DNA from: Trebouxia sp. TZW2008
Lineage: Eukaryota; Chlorophyta; Trebouxiophyceae; Trebouxiales; Trebouxiaceae
NCBI GenBank assembly: GCA_002118135.1
Contig: BDIU01000554.1
Span: 1-56,720 of the forward strand
DNA length: 56,720 nucleotides
Reading direction: 5' to 3'
The first letter of the stretch is position 1, and the number at the start of each line of letters is the position of its first letter. The notes below the pieces were generated by a model, which saw only the letters and a list, made by a program, of their open reading frames with translations, did no database searches and was not told the DNA's origin. Positions 55,223 through 56,720 of the stretch are shown here, in pieces. Position numbers and translations under genes: made by a program.

Positions 55223-56720
55223 GTTGTACAAGAATGTATTGGATACAGCGCCAGATTGCTGCCGTCAGCCTGGCTGCTTCTGCATGGACAAGACACTGCG
55301 CACAGGATCTCACGCTGGTTGCTGGACTGTTTGAAGCCCCAGCATGCAGCTCGCCTATTGCAGAAATGCAGCCTTGACAAAGCAGACTATGTTATTGTCA
55401 AGGTACATTCAATCATTTCCACTACTGCAATTTTAGCTTGAACAGAGTCCAGTATGTGTTGCCACTGTGCCTGCTTGTCATAAATGTCTCTTGCTTACGC
55501 AATCAATGTAGTTCAGGAGTTCAGAAAAGAGAAAGCCACACACTTACCTCAAGCTGCCTAGGCCGACAGTCATCACAAATACACTTGTACTATAGTTTTT
55601 GCGGCTCCCATAACAAAGTATGATTGAATGTAACTTGAAATGTGTTATACTGCTGTTGCAGCTGTTGGATGGCAGACAATGCCTCTGCCATGTTGGCACG
55701 CTCAAGCTGGCCTCCACGCCAAATCTGCAGCACAGATGGCTGGTGAGAACCTGCTCACGTTCTCTTTTTGTGGTTTTTTAAAGCATCTCACCGTTACTTT
55801 GCAAATGCATCCATGCCATATTTGCAGCACAAGATGATGGTGAGTTGCTGCTTGCAATTTGCCACCCACATGCCGGAAGCATTTCACCTGTACTTTGCAT
55901 GTCTTTCCATGCGAAACCTGCAGCACAGATTGGTGCAGAGGTTCTGCTCATCGCCGCATCTGGTATACTGCATCTCTATGGCAGTCCTCATCACAACTGC
56001 TTTCTTGTCAAGCCCAGAACACTCTGACTGAGACAGGGACATGTTTGGACAAGGCCTGTTGGCTGCAATGCAGGGGCAGCAGGGCATTTTGGGCGACGCT
56101 GCAGAGCATATCCGCATGTTCAAGCTGTTCAAGCGCAAGTATGTGTACTCCTCTTCACAGGGCACTTATGTGCCGCTGGACCCAATGCCTGCACACTTGC
56201 CCCATCAGATTGCATCAGCCCTGGCAGATCTGCGGCTCATTAACACTCAAGGTATTTCCTGGTTTCTGTGTTCAATGTCATGTGGTTTGCTGTTGCAGCT
56301 CAGGGGCAAGGAGCTAGGGCCACTTGCTTTTGCCAATTGCATGATGTGCTAATGGTCAGCAATCACTGACTGCAGGAAAGATTGTATCAAGGTTTTTCCC
56401 TTTCTCCGTTCGCTTGCTATTCTTGTTTAAAGCTGCTCAGGTCCATTCATTTTTGATGCATGCTGCGTATCATCACCGCTCATCTGCTCCTTCCTTCTAT
56501 ACATCGAGCAATTGCAGCAAGCACAGCTGTGCATGACAACAACAATCTCATCTTTAAGCATGCCCACCATAAGCACATCAACATCATTCAGCTGAGCCAC
56601 TCCAAGCACCAGACTGCAACAATGGCGGCCAGGGTGAGTAGGCAAGGGGAAGGAAATAGGGCTCAGGGGCAGGGGGGGGGGGGACGCAGAAACAGGCACA
56701 ACATGATTATTGTGCACGGG
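55223..56720 (+). CDS. Unrecognised multi-exon protein, cut by the right edge
   Basis: A well-bounded exon (55223-55402, phase 0, CAG acceptor, GTACAT donor) encodes 60 residues including SARLLPSAWLLLHGQDTAHR and KCSLDKADYVIVK. A repeated small exon follows near 55660-55945. Another exon, about 56037-56250, reads FGQGLLAAMQGQQGILGDAA, then MFKLFKRKYVYSSSQGTYVP, before a GTATTT donor. A last one near 56510-56631 (KHINIIQLSHSKHQTATMAA) ends at GTGAGTAGG. RKYVYSSSQGTYVPL recalls the cytosolic N-terminal region of P5-type ATPases, but no catalytic motif is in the window, so I do not name it. The start, somewhere between about 54870 and 55222, is not resolved. Confidence 0.45.
55655..55945 (+). 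repeat. Three copies of a small exon (HAKxAAQ)
   Basis: In one consistent frame, copies read LHAKSAAQMAG (near 55735), IHAIFAAQDDG (near 55835) and FHAKPAAQIGA (near 55925). The first two stand directly before a GTGAG donor. The third lacks it and stays open as AEVLLIAASGILHLYGS. Spacing is about 95-100 bp. Confidence 0.65.

Noticed and set aside
56037..56250. P5-type ATPase assignment
   Set aside because: Only a weak resemblance of one exon; no DKTG or other catalytic motif lies in the window.

Overview
The window looks like nuclear DNA of a green alga (Chlorophyta, probably a trebouxiophyte). This rests on inference: genes are split by many short introns with TGCAG-type acceptors, the bZIP basic region has the algal REAQ-R-FR pattern, a chlorophyllase-like hydrolase is present, and proteins carry long Ala/Gln/Ser-rich stretches. 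There are no operons, Shine-Dalgarno sites, rRNAs or CRISPR arrays. Gene models below were spliced by eye; where exon phases were checked this is stated.

Layout. 0.1-1.65 kb: minus-strand gene of unknown function. 2.3-6.8 kb: secreted chlorophyllase-like alpha/beta hydrolase whose internal exons are repeated in tandem. 8.0-8.6 kb: broken copy of an F-box/LRR gene whose intact relative lies at 22.75-24.0 kb. 9.3-10.2 kb: weak hypothetical gene. 10.9-18.8 kb: large low-complexity and coiled-coil protein with a PAM2-like motif and a long intronic hairpin. 19.1-19.6 kb (minus), 22.4-22.6 kb (minus), 24.3-24.8 kb (minus), 27.2-27.9 kb (minus, membrane protein) and 28.6-28.9 kb (plus): partial gene models. 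29.6-31.3 kb: plus-strand gene with well-phased exons. 33.7-39.6 kb: bZIP transcription factor with at least six tandemly repeated exons or exon segments. 40.6-41.5 kb: minus F-box protein. 42.1-46.1 kb: transposon remnants and three tandem arrays. 47.1-51.0 kb: a head-to-head pair, an FAD amine-oxidase-like protein (minus) and a microbial-type class I terpene synthase (plus). 53-56.7 kb: fragments of plus-strand genes, again with repeated exons.

The dominant unusual signal is tandem duplication of single exons with their flanking intron sequence, with unit sizes of about 60-180 bp. In the hydrolase and the bZIP gene several copies keep the same splice phase, an open frame and splice sites, while others are decayed. 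This resembles arrays of mutually exclusive exons, although plain duplication and decay is an alternative. A second theme is small mobile DNA: two near-perfect long hairpins inside introns, a hAT-like MITE with an 8-bp target duplication, a four-copy family rich in GTAAGGACA, and a six-copy SINE-like family with a (GAAT)n tail. The divergent terpene synthase and flavoprotein may form a two-gene metabolic unit.
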